DNA from: Halogeometricum limi
GTDB lineage: Archaea > Halobacteriota > Halobacteria > Halobacteriales > Haloferacaceae
Length of the DNA: 64,000 bases
NCBI RefSeq assembly: GCF_900115785.1
Contig: NZ_FOYS01000001.1
Coordinates: forward strand, 186,001-250,000
Direction: 5' to 3'
The first letter of the stretch is position 1; the number at the start of each line of letters is the position of its first letter. Both the position numbers and the translations under genes were made by a program. Below the pieces are notes generated by a model. The model did not search any database. It was not told the DNA's origin and saw only the letters and a program-made list of their open reading frames with translations. Positions 9,023 to 18,031 of the stretch are shown here, in pieces.

Positions 9023-9113
9023 ATCGTCCGATAGCGCCCGATAGTACAAAAAGAACGACCTCGGCGCGGTTCTGCGACCAGAGTTTTGAGTACCGAAGCC
9101 GTACCGGTGTTCA

Positions 9114-9878
9114 ATGGCAGGCCCGGTGGACGCCGTGAGAGTCGTCCTCGCCGTCGTCCGGTCGGTGCGCGACCACGACGTCGAGTACCCCGCGGCGTCG
9201 CTCGCGTACTACGGGTTCATCTCGCTGTTTCCGCTGTTGCTCATCGTCCTCACGCTGCTCAGCCGTTCGGCGGCGACGGCGATTCAGTCCGCGACGCCGC
9301 CGTTTCTCACGCCCGGTACGCGGGAGTTGGTGTACGACGTGATGGCGGACCGCAGCGGCGGCCGAACCGCGATAACCGTCGCGCTGGCCGTTCTCACGTG
9401 GAGCGGCGCGAACCTCACCGTCGGCTTTCGGTCGACGGTCGAACGCGCGGAGGGCGAACTCGACACGTCGGTCACGGGGCGAGTCAGGGACGCTCTCTGT
9501 GTGCTCGGTTCGCTCGCCCTCGCGCTCTGTACCATCGTCCTCACGACGGTTGCGTTTTCGGCGTTCTCCGCCAGACCGAGCGTCGTCGCCGCCGGCGTCG
9601 TCGCCCTCGTCGCGACGCTCTCTCTGGCGTTCCTGCCGCTGTACTACTTTCCGTCGCGTCGCGTCACGTCGCTCCGCGAGGCCCTCCCGGGTTCGCTCAC
9701 GGCCGCGCTCGGGTGGACCGGACTCCTCGTCTTCGCCCACCTGTACGCGGCCAACGCGGAACGACTCGCCGTCTACGGCGCTATCAGCGGTATCATCGTC
9801 GTCCTCACGAGCGTGTACGTCGCCGCGCTCCTCCTTCTCACCGGCGTGGTGCTCAACGCGACGCTGGCGGGGCGGTGA
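9114..9878 (+). CDS. YihY/BrkB family membrane protein
   Basis: The 254-residue protein has about six membrane helices and features typical of the YihY/virulence-factor BrkB family: the N-terminal YPAASLAYYGFISLFPLLLI block, in which a soluble first helix leads into membrane helix 1, and a C-terminal YGAISGIIVVLTSVYVAALLLL block. The family was once annotated as RNase BN, an assignment since withdrawn; its function is unknown, with suggestions of envelope transport. Start: ATG at 9114. It is followed by the convergent hemL gene 78 bp away. Confidence 0.85.
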   Translation: MAGPVDAVRVVLAVVRSVRDHDVEYPAASLAYYGFISLFPLLLIVLTLLSRSAATAIQSATPPFLTPGTRELVYDVMADRSGGRTAITVALAVLTWSGANLTVGFRSTVERAEGELDTSVTGRVRDALCVLGSLALALCTIVLTTVAFSAFSARPSVVAAGVVALVATLSLAFLPLYYFPSRRVTSLREALPGSLTAALGWTGLLVFAHLYAANAERLAVYGAISGIIVVLTSVYVAALLLLTGVVLNATLAGR

Positions 9879-9956
9879 CGTGGTACGGCGCGCTGGCCGG
9901 ATGGTGAGCTGTCCGGGTGCGGAGACGGCGACGATTCGATTCCCGAAGTCTCGCGC

Positions 9957-11294
9957 TCAGAGCGCCGTCTTGTACGCCTCTAACGTCTCCTCGATGTCTT
10001 CGTCCGTGTGCGCGTAGGAGACGAACTGCGACTCGAACTGGTTCGCCGTGAGGAAGACGCCCTGTTCTTTCATCTCCTGCCAGAAGATGCGCTCCCACCG
10101 TTCGGTCTCGGCGTCGCCGACGTCGGCACCGGTCTTCGGGCAGTAGTCGTAGCGGGTGCAGGACTCGCGCTGTTCGCACCCGGCCGAACAGCACTCCGAG
10201 CGGTCCGACGGCCCCTCGCGCGTGAAGACGGTCTTGAACATCGAGTCGGTGCCGACGACGGTGTACGAGGGCGCGTGGTCCTCGACGATGTCCGTGATTC
10301 CGCGGCGGAGTTTCTCGCCGAGTCGGTTCACGTGGTCGTACACGTCGTTCTCGGCGGCGAACTTCAGGTACTCGTAGCCCGCGGCCATCGTCACCGGGTG
10401 CCCGGAGAACGTCCCCGACTGGAACACGGGTCCGGCGGGCGAGAACTGTTCGATAATCTCCGACTTCCCGCCTATCGCGCCGACGGGGAAGCCGCCGCCG
10501 ATTATCTTCCCGAACGTGGTCACGTCGGGCGTGACGCCGAACTTCCCCTGGGCGCACTGGAGGCCGCCGACGCGGAAGCCCGTGATGACCTCGTCGAAGA
10601 CGAGAAGCGAACCGTGTTCGTCGGTCAGGTCGCGGAGGTGCTGGAGGTAGCCGTCGACGGGGGCGACGATGCCCTTGTTCGCGAGGACGGGTTCGGTGAG
10701 GACGGCGGCGACGTCGTCGCCGTGTTCTTCGAACACTTCGGTCACCGTCTCCCGGTCGTTGAACGGCACCGGAATCGTGTGCTCGGCGAACGACTGCGGG
10801 ATGCCGCGCGTGCTCGGGTGGACGTCGCCGGGTTCGCCCTCCACGAGCGTCGACTCCTGCGCGCCGTGGTAGCCGGCCTGCATGACGACGATTTTGTCGC
10901 GGCCGGTGTAGCCGCGGGCGAGGCGGACGGCCGACACGGTCGCTTCGGTCCCCGAGTTGACGAACCGAACCATCTCGACCGAGGGGACGTGGCGGGCGAC
11001 GAACTCCGCGTGTTCGACCTCTATCTCGGTCGGCGCGCCGTACATCGGCCCGTCCGACGCGTACGACTGGACCGCGGAGCGAACCGGGTCGGGCATGTCG
11101 TGGCCGTAGAGCAGGGGGCCGTAGCCCATCACGTAGTCGAGATACCGGTTGCCGTCGGCGTCGACGACGTGCGCGCCGTCGCCGCGTTCGACGAAGAAGG
11201 GGTAGGGTCGCGTCGCGCGGACGGAGGAGTTGACGCCGCCGGGCATGACCGAGAGCGCCCGGTCGTACAGCGCGCGGGACTCGTCGTGATTCAT
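9957..11294 (-). CDS. hemL: Glutamate-1-semialdehyde 2,1-aminomutase
   Basis: HemL converts glutamate-1-semialdehyde to 5-aminolevulinate, the entry step of the C5 tetrapyrrole pathway. The 445-residue protein shows [11 protein letters not shown] at the N-terminus, [17 protein letters not shown] (residues 111-127), [11 protein letters not shown] (231-241) and the PLP-lysine block [14 protein letters not shown] (Lys263). An unusual stretch at residues 366-388 holds five cysteines (368, 369, 373, 379, 385) in the small C-terminal domain, absent from the bacterial enzymes I know. Start: ATG at 11294, placing the conserved [13 protein letters not shown] helix first. It is one of five tetrapyrrole genes in the first 17 kb, but stands as its own transcription unit. 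Confidence 0.95.
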   Translation of the reverse strand: MNHDESRALYDRALSVMPGGVNSSVRATRPYPFFVERGDGAHVVDADGNRYLDYVMGYGPLLYGHDMPDPVRSAVQSYASDGPMYGAPTEIEVEHAEFVARHVPSVEMVRFVNSGTEATVSAVRLARGYTGRDKIVVMQAGYHGAQESTLVEGEPGDVHPSTRGIPQSFAEHTIPVPFNDRETVTEVFEEHGDDVAAVLTEPVLANKGIVAPVDGYLQHLRDLTDEHGSLLVFDEVITGFRVGGLQCAQGKFGVTPDVTTFGKIIGGGFPVGAIGGKSEIIEQFSPAGPVFQSGTFSGHPVTMAAGYEYLKFAAENDVYDHVNRLGEKLRRGITDIVEDHAPSYTVVGTDSMFKTVFTREGPSDRSECCSAGCEQRESCTRYDYCPKTGADVGDAETERWERIFWQEMKEQGVFLTANQFESQFVSYAHTDEDIEETLEAYKTAL

Positions 11295-11370
11295 GCCTGC
11301 GCGTTCGGACGCACCCGGCAAAGTCCTTACTCGTCCGGGCGCGCGTTCGTCGGGCGTTCGGTGGGTACGA

Positions 11371-12075
11371 CTACTCGTCCAGCCAACTCGTCGCGGCGGA
11401 GGATTCGGACTCTTCGGTCGGTTCCGGCGCGTACCGGTCGGCGACGAGCAACCCGAACGCGTCGTTCAGCGCGTGGATGGCGATGAGCGCGGGGAGCGAC
11501 CGGAACCAGAGGTACAGGAGGGTGGTGACGAGTGCGGGTTGGGCGATGCGGAGGACGGCCTGTCGGTCCCACGTCTCGCCGAGGTGTCCGAGGGTGAACG
11601 CGGCGAACGAGACGACGCCCGCGAGGGGGACGCTCCCGGTCAGGGCGGCGAGTCGTTCGACGGCGTAGCCGTGGTACGGAATCTCTTCTGTGACGCCCGC
11701 GGTCACCGCGACGAACAGTCGCTCCGAGACGGAAAGCGACGCGAACGACCCGATTCCCTCCGCGAGGCTCTGACCGCCGTCGCCGACGCGCGACCAGAGC
11801 GGTGCGAGGAGCATGTTCGTCCCGAGCATCGCCGCGAGACCGACGGCCACCTGCCAGACGAGAAGCAGCGTCGACTCGACGCGCCAGCCGATGGAGGCGA
11901 GCGTCCGCCCTTCGGCGGCGACGACGAGGAGGACGAACGCGGGGACGACCCACTTCCACGCGTGGTCGGCCATCGGCCCGCCCGTCCAGCCGAACCGCTC
12001 GCGGACGCGGTGTAGCAACTCGAAGCCGACGAGGGCGACCACGAGTCCGACCGCGATGACCGGCGTCAGTTCCAC
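11371..12075 (-). CDS. CPBP-type intramembrane protease homologue
   Basis: The about 234-residue protein has eight or so hydrophobic segments and the CPBP (Abi/CAAX protease) motifs: EEIPYHGY for motif 1, FTLGHL for the second His, and HALND near the C-terminus. The canonical motif 1 is EExxxR; here the Arg position is His, encoded by CAC. These glutamates and histidines form the putative metal or catalytic site of Rce1-like proteases. GTG at 12075 is chosen because it falls directly before the first membrane helix and an AT-rich TATA-like run (AAAAGAG, about 12103-12110 on this strand) lies some 30 bp upstream; the longer upstream frame is Arg-rich and unlikely to be translated. Confidence 0.75.
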   Translation of the reverse strand: MELTPVIAVGLVVALVGFELLHRVRERFGWTGGPMADHAWKWVVPAFVLLVVAAEGRTLASIGWRVESTLLLVWQVAVGLAAMLGTNMLLAPLWSRVGDGGQSLAEGIGSFASLSVSERLFVAVTAGVTEEIPYHGYAVERLAALTGSVPLAGVVSFAAFTLGHLGETWDRQAVLRIAQPALVTTLLYLWFRSLPALIAIHALNDAFGLLVADRYAPEPTEESESSAATSWLDE

Positions 12076-12202
12076 GTTGGCAGTCGAGACGGCGGGACGT
12101 TTGGCTCTTTTCGTCTCGGACGTCGGGTGACAGTCACGGTCGAATCGTGCGTCCGTTCCGACCGCCGTCCTGAATTGACCGAGAAGAGAACGAGGAGGCC
12201 GT

Positions 12203-12571
12203 TCAGACCGCGTCGCGGCCGGTCTTTCCCGTCCGGACCTGAACCGCGCTCTCGACGGGAAGCGTGAACACCTTGCCGTCACCGGGTTCGCCCGTTCGGG
12301 CCGCTTCGGCGATGGCCGCTGCGACGTCTTCGGCGGGGATGTCGGCGACGATGCACTCTATCTTGACCTTCTGGTGGAGGTCGACGGTGTACTCCTCGCC
12401 GCGCCACTGGCCCTTTTTGGCGGGCTGAGAGCCGCGGCCGGAGACGTTCGTCACGGTCAGCGACGGTGCGCCGACCTCCGCGAGTGCCTGTTTCACGTCC
12501 GCGAGCTTGTCCGGGCGGACGAGCGCCATCACGAGTTTGATATCGCCGTCGTTGGGTACGTCTTCGGTCAT
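12203..12571 (-). CDS. glnK: PII nitrogen regulatory protein (first copy)
   Basis: GlnK-type PII proteins bind ATP/ADP and 2-oxoglutarate and block the partner Amt channel by inserting their T-loop. The 122-residue protein has [17 protein letters not shown] at the start, a T-loop region from [11 protein letters not shown] through [17 protein letters not shown], and the B-loop [15 protein letters not shown]. The T-loop tyrosine equivalent to E. coli Tyr51 (RGEEY) is retained while the upstream aromatic is Trp. Its ATG is 2 bp from the amt stop, giving an amt-glnK operon. A 143-bp core (12324-12466) is identical base-for-base with the second glnK. Confidence 0.95.
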   Translation of the reverse strand: MTEDVPNDGDIKLVMALVRPDKLADVKQALAEVGAPSLTVTNVSGRGSQPAKKGQWRGEEYTVDLHQKVKIECIVADIPAEDVAAAIAEAARTGEPGDGKVFTLPVESAVQVRTGKTGRDAV

Positions 12572-12573
12572 GG

Positions 12574-13959
12574 TCAGTCCTCACGCTCTTCACTGGTAGT
12601 CGTTTCCGCGTCGGTCCACGCGCCACCGTCCATGCGGATGCCGCCGTCCACGCGGACGGCGTTCTCGGGGCCGCCGAACTCGGGGTAGGTGTCGACGCCG
12701 TGTTCGGTGGCGTCGAGGCCCTCTATCTCGTGTTCGCGGCTGACGCGCGCCTCGCCCGCGGCGCGGAAGGCACCGAAGACGACGGCGGTGGCCGCGAACG
12801 TCCAGGCGGCGATGGCGACGACGCCGACGACCTGCGGGACGAGGAGGCCGACGAACGAGGCGCTCCCGCCCCAGACGCCCGTCGCGAAGGCGGGGTAGAG
12901 CAGTGCGCCGAGCACGCCGGCGGAGCCGTGGACGGGGAACACCGCGCAGACGTCGTCTATCTTCAGGCGTTTCTCGACGAACTCGAAGACGACGGGGAGT
13001 TGCGCGCCGGCCAGCAAGCCGACGGCGATGGCACCGGGCCAGACGATGTCGTCGGCGATGGACGTGATACCGACCAGACCGGCGAGGACGCCGTTGGCGA
13101 CGTACAGGGTGTCTACCTTCCCGGTCTTGAGCATCGAGACGCCGCCCGCACCGATGGCGCCCGCGGCCATGCCGAGCGTCGTCACGAGGGCGACGCGGCC
13201 GACGATGGCGAACGACCCGAGGGTCACGCCGTCGGCTTCGGAGTACGCGAGCGGCGAGGCGGCGGTGCCGACGTTGAAGCCGTACCAGCCGAACGCGAGG
13301 ATGAGCGTTCCCAGGACGGCGAACGTCATCGAGTGGCCGGGGATGACGTTCACGGAGCCGTCACTGTTGTAGCGGTCCATGCGCGGACCGATTATCCACG
13401 CCGCGGTGAGACCGGCGATACCGCCCATCGCGTGGACGATGACGCCGCCCGCGAAGTCGTGGAATCCGAGGTTGGCGAGGAAGCCACCGGCCCACGTGAA
13501 GCCGACGACGACGGGGTAGATGACGGCGGCGAGGAGAATCGTGTAAGTGATGTACGCGCGGAGTTTCGCCCGGCCCGCGACGGCACCGGAGACGATGGTG
13601 GCGGCCGTCATGGCGAACACGGCACCGAAGAGCCAGTTCACCCACGCGCCCGCTGCGCCTTCGGCGGGCATGTAGAGGTCGGTGAACGCGCCGAGGGCGG
13701 AGTACTCTCCGCCGCCCGTGAATCCACCGACGATGGTCGAAATCGCGGCTCCGACGAGGAAGAACACGATGACCCCGACGGACCACGTCAGGAGGTTCTT
13801 CGTGAGTTGGTTCGCGACGTTCTTCGAGCGGACCTGCCCGGCTTCGAGCATCGCGAACCCGGCGTGCATGAAGAAGATGAGGAAGGTCACAGTCAGCACC
13901 CAGACCATGTTCACTCCCTCGACGACGGTTGCGAGGTCGGACTGCAGTGGGCTTAGCAT
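12574..13959 (-). CDS. amt: Ammonium transporter (first copy)
   Basis: The 461-residue protein has the 11-helix Amt/MEP/Rh architecture. Family blocks include [19 protein letters not shown] near residue 30, the FDFAGG-like [19 protein letters not shown] block with the first pore His, and the second-half [17 protein letters not shown] with another pore His. It takes up ammonium and is gated by the GlnK encoded 2 bp downstream. The ATG at 13959 has a good Shine-Dalgarno sequence (GGAGGT, complement at 13965-13970), unusual here where many genes look leaderless. Its leader also carries an 18-codon reading frame that overlaps the start. The protein ends with an acidic tail of about 60 residues outside the membrane. 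Confidence 0.95.
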   Translation of the reverse strand: MLSPLQSDLATVVEGVNMVWVLTVTFLIFFMHAGFAMLEAGQVRSKNVANQLTKNLLTWSVGVIVFFLVGAAISTIVGGFTGGGEYSALGAFTDLYMPAEGAAGAWVNWLFGAVFAMTAATIVSGAVAGRAKLRAYITYTILLAAVIYPVVVGFTWAGGFLANLGFHDFAGGVIVHAMGGIAGLTAAWIIGPRMDRYNSDGSVNVIPGHSMTFAVLGTLILAFGWYGFNVGTAASPLAYSEADGVTLGSFAIVGRVALVTTLGMAAGAIGAGGVSMLKTGKVDTLYVANGVLAGLVGITSIADDIVWPGAIAVGLLAGAQLPVVFEFVEKRLKIDDVCAVFPVHGSAGVLGALLYPAFATGVWGGSASFVGLLVPQVVGVVAIAAWTFAATAVVFGAFRAAGEARVSREHEIEGLDATEHGVDTYPEFGGPENAVRVDGGIRMDGGAWTDAETTTSEERED

Positions 13960-14009
13960 ACGGTACCTCCGACGAGTGGTGCGTCAGTTTGACTTGGACG
14001 TTCGGTCAT
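13953..14009 (-). CDS. Possible 18-codon leader ORF of amt
   Basis: ATG at 14009 opens a frame ([18 protein letters not shown]) that stops with TAA at 13953, just inside the amt coding region in another frame. The amt Shine-Dalgarno lies within it, so translation of this frame could affect or couple to amt initiation. Whether it is translated is unknown, and an 18-codon frame can occur by chance. Confidence 0.3.
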   Translation of the reverse strand: MTERPSQTDAPLVGGTVC

Positions 14010-14022
14010 TGTTAATCTGATT

Positions 14023-14041
14023 CGAGTTGGGTTTCAACTCG
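14023..14041. repeat. Perfect inverted repeat upstream of amt
   Basis: CGAGTTG and CAACTCG form two 7-bp arms around GGTTT, 64-82 bp upstream of the amt start and 14 bp before the leader ORF. It could be an operator for a dimeric regulator or an RNA stem in the leader. Confidence 0.5.
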
Positions 14042-14217
14042 TATCTCGAACGAAAGTAACCGATTGGATGGGTATAATAGTATGTGTTGACAGTTGTCTA
14101 TTTCAAAGGCATATTATCGACATTCGTCCTCTTTACTATCGGATAATAGCTGTATAAGGACGTATAGTGCGCGGATATCTGGCAACTATTGCGGAACAAT
14201 CTGACGACTGTTTTGTT

Positions 14218-14235
14218 AGAAAAGCTACTTTTCTC
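14218..14235 (-). terminator. Hairpin with T-run after second glnK
   Basis: Read on the minus strand, the sequence AGAAAAG-TAG-CTTTTTCT forms a short stem with a run of five T, about 118 bp beyond the glnK stop at 14353. Archaeal termination depends mainly on T-runs, so this is a plausible end of the second amt-glnK transcript. Confidence 0.4.
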
Positions 14236-14352
14236 TCGGTCGGTCTCGTCAGTCGATCGGTGCGCGCGGGTCGGACATCCACCGGTGGTCGTCGTCGCAG
14301 AGGGGCGTCAGGAGGCCGTCCAGCGGCGGTCGGGCGGCCGTCCGCGGCGTTC

Positions 14353-14730
14353 TCACACCGCGGTCATCCCTTCCTTTCCGGTCCGGACCTGGACGGCCGC
14401 CTCCACGGGGAGTACGAATATCTTCCCGTCGCCGGGTTCTCCCGTGTGGGCCGCCTCGCGGATGGCGTCGACCACGTCTTCGGCGGGGATGTCGGCGACG
14501 ATGCACTCTATCTTGACCTTCTGGTGGAGGTCGACGGTGTACTCCTCGCCGCGCCACTGGCCCTTTTTGGCGGGCTGAGAGCCGCGGCCGGAGACGTTCG
14601 TCACGGTCAGCGACGGCGCGCCGACTTCGGCGAGGCCGCGCTTTACCTCCGCGAGTTTGTCCGGACGGATGACGGCCATCACGAGTTTGATACCGTCGTT
14701 TTCGGTCTCGGTCTCGGTTTCGTCGCTCAT
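14353..14730 (-). CDS. glnK: PII nitrogen regulatory protein (second copy)
   Basis: The 125-residue paralogue of the glnK at 12203 has the same PII layout ([18 protein letters not shown]-loop, [15 protein letters not shown]) but a different, Glu/Thr-rich N-terminus ([13 protein letters not shown]) and diverged N- and C-terminal thirds. The middle 143 bp (14474-14616), covering the T-loop, is identical in DNA sequence to the first copy, including all synonymous positions. Its ATG overlaps the stop of the second amt by 4 bp (ATGA at 14727-14730), so the pair is translationally coupled. It should gate the second Amt; cross-talk with the first is likely because the T-loops are identical. Confidence 0.95.
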   Translation of the reverse strand: MSDETETETENDGIKLVMAVIRPDKLAEVKRGLAEVGAPSLTVTNVSGRGSQPAKKGQWRGEEYTVDLHQKVKIECIVADIPAEDVVDAIREAAHTGEPGDGKIFVLPVEAAVQVRTGKEGMTAV

Positions 14731-16091
14731 TCGTCGTCACCTCCGGTGACGCCGACCGCGCCGCCGTCCGTGCGGACGGAGCCACCGTCGGCCATCGGAC
14801 TGTCTCCGCCGGCGACGAACTCGGGGTAGACCGCGACGCCGTGTTCGCCGAGGTCCAGTCCCTCCGCCTCCTCACCTTCGGTGACGCGCAGACCGACCGT
14901 GAGGTCGAGGGCGTACAGGGTGAGACCGGAAGCGGCGACGGTCCACGCGGCGATGACGACGACACCGAGCACTTGCAGGGCGAGTTGGCTCGCCGAGAAG
15001 CCGGCGACGGCGAAGACGGGGATGAGCGCCGTGCCCACCGCACCGGCGACGCCGTGGACGGCGAAGACGCCGCAGACGTCGTCGACTTTCAGCGTGTCGA
15101 CCGTGTAGCGGAACGCGGGGAGGACGAGGAAACCGCCGAGGCCGCCGAGGAGGACGCCGCCCCACCACGTGACGTGAGGGACCGCACCCGTGACGGCGAC
15201 GAGGCCGGCGAGGAGACCGTTCGCGGTCCAGAGGGGGTCGGGCTTGCCCTGGTAGCGCGCGGACATCAGCATCGCCATCGCGCCGCCAGCGCCCATTCCG
15301 AGCGTCGTGACGAGGGCGACGCGACCGAGCGCGGCGCCCATGAACGTCAGACTCCCGTCGTCACCGACCGCGAGGATGGTCGCCTGCGTGCCGACGTTGA
15401 AGCCGTACCAGCCGAACGCGAGGATGAACGTCCCGAGGACGGCGAGCAGCATCGAGTGGCCGGGGATAGGCTGACTCTCTCCGTTCAAATCGTAGCGACC
15501 CTTACGCGCGCCGACCATCTTCGCGGCGACGAGACCGGCGATACCACCGCACATGTGGACGACCGTCGCACCGGCGAAGTCGAGGTAACCGGTCCCGAGG
15601 AGACTTCCGAGGTAGCCACCCGAGGAGAGGAGTCCGCCGCCCCACGTGAAGCCGACGACGACGGGGTAGATGATGGCCGTCATCACGGCGGTGAACAGCA
15701 CGTACGCGCGGAACTCCATGCGCTCTGCGACGGCACCCGAGACGATGGTGGCCGCGGTCATGGCGAACACCGCGCCGAAGAGCCATCCGATCCACGCCGT
15801 CGGGTCGTTGACGTACGCGAACGCTGCGGTGAGGTCGACCGTCCCCGAGGAGGTGAGGCCGCCGACTACCGTCGCCATCGCGGCACCGACGACGAAGTAG
15901 ACGAGCGTTCCCAGAATCCAGTCGGTCATGTTCTTCATCAACACGTTGCCGACGTTCTTCGCGCGGACCTGTCCGGCCTCCAACAGCGCGAACCCGGGTT
16001 GCATGAAGAAGATGAGGAACGTCACGACCAACACCCAGACGTTGTTGACGCCCGCGGCGATGGCCGACGCCTCCGCCTGCAGGGGAATCAT
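14727..16091 (-). CDS. amt: Ammonium transporter (second copy)
   Basis: The 454-residue Amt/MEP/Rh channel shares the 11-helix layout and blocks with the first copy ([53 protein letters not shown]) but is clearly diverged along its length. An acidic Gly/Asp tail follows the last helix. ATG at 16091 has a Shine-Dalgarno-like GAGGTGG eight bases upstream. A TATA-like GTTATATAC (minus strand, about 16189-16197) would give a leader of roughly 75 nt. It is co-transcribed with the overlapping second glnK. Two tandem amt-glnK pairs are known from other haloarchaea such as Haloferax. Confidence 0.95.
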   Translation of the reverse strand: MIPLQAEASAIAAGVNNVWVLVVTFLIFFMQPGFALLEAGQVRAKNVGNVLMKNMTDWILGTLVYFVVGAAMATVVGGLTSSGTVDLTAAFAYVNDPTAWIGWLFGAVFAMTAATIVSGAVAERMEFRAYVLFTAVMTAIIYPVVVGFTWGGGLLSSGGYLGSLLGTGYLDFAGATVVHMCGGIAGLVAAKMVGARKGRYDLNGESQPIPGHSMLLAVLGTFILAFGWYGFNVGTQATILAVGDDGSLTFMGAALGRVALVTTLGMGAGGAMAMLMSARYQGKPDPLWTANGLLAGLVAVTGAVPHVTWWGGVLLGGLGGFLVLPAFRYTVDTLKVDDVCGVFAVHGVAGAVGTALIPVFAVAGFSASQLALQVLGVVVIAAWTVAASGLTLYALDLTVGLRVTEGEEAEGLDLGEHGVAVYPEFVAGGDSPMADGGSVRTDGGAVGVTGGDDE

Positions 16092-16115
16092 CAGTTCGCC
16101 ACCTCAAACGATGAA

Positions 16116-16244
16116 CGTTCGTCTACTATTCCACTGAATTCCGTATCGTTCGTGTTCGAGTTCACGCGAGATGCTGATGAGAACGTAGTATATAACGTTG
16201 TGTGCTAAGAACGTCCAATAATTCAGGGAAGTAGTAGACGAACG
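16116..16244. repeat. 13-bp inverted repeat flanking amt promoter
   Basis: CGTTCGTCTACTA at 16116-16128 is repeated as its exact reverse complement at 16232-16244, 103 bp apart. The left arm lies 25-37 bp upstream of the amt ATG. The TATA-like element sits between the arms, so a regulator bound at both could loop or occlude the promoter; this is inference. Confidence 0.5.
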
Positions 16245-16303
16245 AACTATCTGCCCAACAATATTATGCATACAAGGTCATATTTCTTCCGATACAGACC
16301 TCT

Positions 16304-16348
16304 AATCTGCCAAATTAGTGGACGAGCGTTCACGCAAAATCTGCCAAA
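16304..16348. repeat. Direct repeat AATCTGCCAAA x2
   Basis: Two identical 11-bp copies (16304-16314 and 16338-16348) are 34 bp apart. The first sits in a short palindromic setting (CTAAT...ATTAG, 16302-16318). They lie 60-100 bp past the hemB stop and more than 200 bp upstream of amt. Confidence 0.55.
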
Positions 16349-16407
16349 ACAGACGGTTATGCTCTCGCGCGGTGAGAACGTCGACGTCCGTCCGCTTTCG
16401 TCGCCGG

Positions 16408-17388
16408 TCAGAGTGCGTCGGCGATATCTTCGGCGAAGTAAGTGAGTATCAGGTCCGCCCCCGCGCGTTTCATCGCGAGGAGCGATTCGTGCGCCGCCGC
16501 CTCCAAGTCGAGCCATCCCTTCTCGCTCGCGGCGTGTATCATCGCGTACTCGCCGGAGACGTTGTAGGCGGCGACGGGGTGGTCGAAGCTCTCCCGCACC
16601 GCGCGGACGATATCGAGGTACGCGAGCGCGGGTTTCACCATCAACACGTCCGCGCCCTGTTCGACGTCGAGTTCGACTTCGCGCATCGCCTCGCGGGCGT
16701 TCGCCGGGTCCATCTGGTAGTGGCGGCGGTCACCGAACGCGGGCGCGCCGTCGGCGGCGTCGCGGAACGGCCCGTAGAAGGCGCTCTCGTACTTCGCGGC
16801 GTAGGACATGATGGGCACCGCGTCGTGGCCGGCGTCGTCGAGTGCGTCCCGAATCGCGCCGACCATCCCGTCGGTCATCGAACTCGGCGCGACCATGTCC
16901 GCGCCCGCCTCGGCGTGCGAGACGGCCGTCTTCGCCAAGAGGTCGAGCGTCTCGTCGTTCTTCACCGTCAACGTCGGGTCCGACTCGGCGCGGTCCTCCA
17001 CCACCCCGCAGTGCCCGTGACTCGTGTACTCGCAGAGGCAGACGTCGGTTATCACGTAGGCGTCCGTCTCTCTCGTCACCCGCCGCGTCGCTTCTTGGAC
17101 GACGCCGTTTTCGGCCCACGCGCGGGACCCGCGTTCGTCTTTCGACTCGGGGATGCCGAACAGCATCACCGCCTCGACGCCGGTTTCGAGGACTTCCTCC
17201 ACGCGCGCGACGGCGTCCGAGACGGGGACGCGTTCGTGGCCCGGCATCGACTCGATGGGGAGGCGTTCGTCCGTCGTCGCGTCGACGAAGACGGGTGCGA
17301 TGAGGTCCGTAGCGGCCAGACTCGTCTCGCTGACGAGTCCTCGGATGCCGTCGGTTCGGAGGCGTCGGGGGCGGTCGGTGAGGTTCAT
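16408..17388 (-). CDS. hemB: Porphobilinogen synthase
   Basis: HemB (5-aminolevulinate dehydratase) condenses two 5-aminolevulinates to porphobilinogen. The 326-residue protein is of normal length and shows RPRRLRTDGIRGLVSET at the N-terminus, the metal-site block VCLCEYTSHGHCG with its three cysteines, MSYAAKYES with the Schiff-base region lysine, and VMVKPALAYLDIV with the second active lysine. ATG at 17388 places the conserved RxRRLR block right after the start; the longer upstream frame overlaps the promoter region and is not needed. It reads toward the second amt operon and is divergent from the DedA gene. Confidence 0.95.
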   Translation of the reverse strand: MNLTDRPRRLRTDGIRGLVSETSLAATDLIAPVFVDATTDERLPIESMPGHERVPVSDAVARVEEVLETGVEAVMLFGIPESKDERGSRAWAENGVVQEATRRVTRETDAYVITDVCLCEYTSHGHCGVVEDRAESDPTLTVKNDETLDLLAKTAVSHAEAGADMVAPSSMTDGMVGAIRDALDDAGHDAVPIMSYAAKYESAFYGPFRDAADGAPAFGDRRHYQMDPANAREAMREVELDVEQGADVLMVKPALAYLDIVRAVRESFDHPVAAYNVSGEYAMIHAASEKGWLDLEAAAHESLLAMKRAGADLILTYFAEDIADAL

Positions 17389-17499
17389 ACCCCGCTTTCG
17401 ACCCCCACGCGAAAAAGTCGCGTCGTTCGCGGCGACGGAGTCGGCGATGGCCACGCGAAGCCGAAACTGGTTTCACTCACTCGGGGGTATCCCCCGCCA

Positions 17500-18012
17500 A
17501 TGCAGGCCCTCCAAGTGGCGCAGATGCCGGACGAACTGCAGGCGCTGTTGAACTCCGAGTGGGCGTTCGTCGTCCTGTTCGGGGTGTTCGTCCTGGAGGG
17601 CGCGATGTTGATGTACTTCATGCCGAGCGAACTCGTCGTCCCGGCGTCGCTCGTTCTCCTCGGTGCTGACAGCGTCGTCCCCGTCCTCGCCGTCGCCGTC
17701 GTCGGCGCGACTATCGGGCAGTACGCGCTGTTCAAAATCGCCCAGCGCGGCGGGCGCGAGTACCTCCTCCAGAAGCGCTGGTTCAAAATCTCGGAGTCCA
17801 AGTTAGACAAGTTCGACGGCTGGTTCGACCGCTGGGGTCCCGTCGTCGTCCCCGTCAGCAACTCGCTGTTGTTCACCCGCGGGATGCTCACCGTCCCGGC
17901 CGGGTTCGCCGAGATGGACGACAAACAGTTCGTCGCGCTCTCTGCGGTCGGAACGCTCTCGTTCGAGGTCATCCTCGCCAGTCTCTACCTCTACTTCGAC
18001 ACGTTGCTCTGA
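17500..18012 (+). CDS. DedA family membrane protein
   Basis: The 170-residue protein matches the DedA/SNARE-associated (VTT) family: hydrophobic segments with a conserved FMPSELVVPASLVLLG block, a glycine-rich GATIGQYALFKIAQRGGREYLL and, near the C-terminus, NSLLFTRGMLTVPAGFAEM corresponding to the family's R-x(5-6)-P-AG core. DedA proteins are proposed lipid (undecaprenyl or dolichyl carrier) scramblases/flippases in the cytoplasmic membrane. ATG at 17500 is selected because it gives a normal DedA N-terminus; the longer frame reaching upstream is antisense to hemB. It is divergent from hemB, with 111 bp between the starts. Confidence 0.85.
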   Translation: MQALQVAQMPDELQALLNSEWAFVVLFGVFVLEGAMLMYFMPSELVVPASLVLLGADSVVPVLAVAVVGATIGQYALFKIAQRGGREYLLQKRWFKISESKLDKFDGWFDRWGPVVVPVSNSLLFTRGMLTVPAGFAEMDDKQFVALSAVGTLSFEVILASLYLYFDTLL

Positions 18013-18031
18013 CCCGGTCGAAAACCCTTCC

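Larger units (their letters stand above)
13960..14352 (-). promoter_or_regulatory. Control region of amt-glnK (first copy)
   Basis: This 393-bp gap is markedly AT-richer than its surroundings. It holds the amt Shine-Dalgarno, the leader frame, a perfect 7-bp inverted repeat (CGAGTTG, 5-bp loop, CAACTCG; 14023-14041) and several TATA-like runs on the minus strand (for example around 14081-14090 and 14155-14165). The left part is the first amt leader; the right end is the 3' region of the second glnK, including a terminator-like hairpin at 14218-14235. Regulation by nitrogen status is expected from the genes but is inference; no known operator was matched. Confidence 0.5.
16092..16407 (-). promoter_or_regulatory. 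Control region of second amt-glnK
   Basis: This 316-bp AT-rich gap lies between the amt start and the hemB stop. It contains the Shine-Dalgarno and TATA-like element of amt, a 13-bp inverted repeat (CGTTCGTCTACTA at 16116-16128 and its complement at 16232-16244) and two copies of AATCTGCCAAA (16304-16314 and 16338-16348), read on the minus strand as TTTGGCAGATT within T-rich runs. The latter pair may instead belong to the 3' end of hemB as termination signals. No coding frame is convincing here. Confidence 0.5.
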
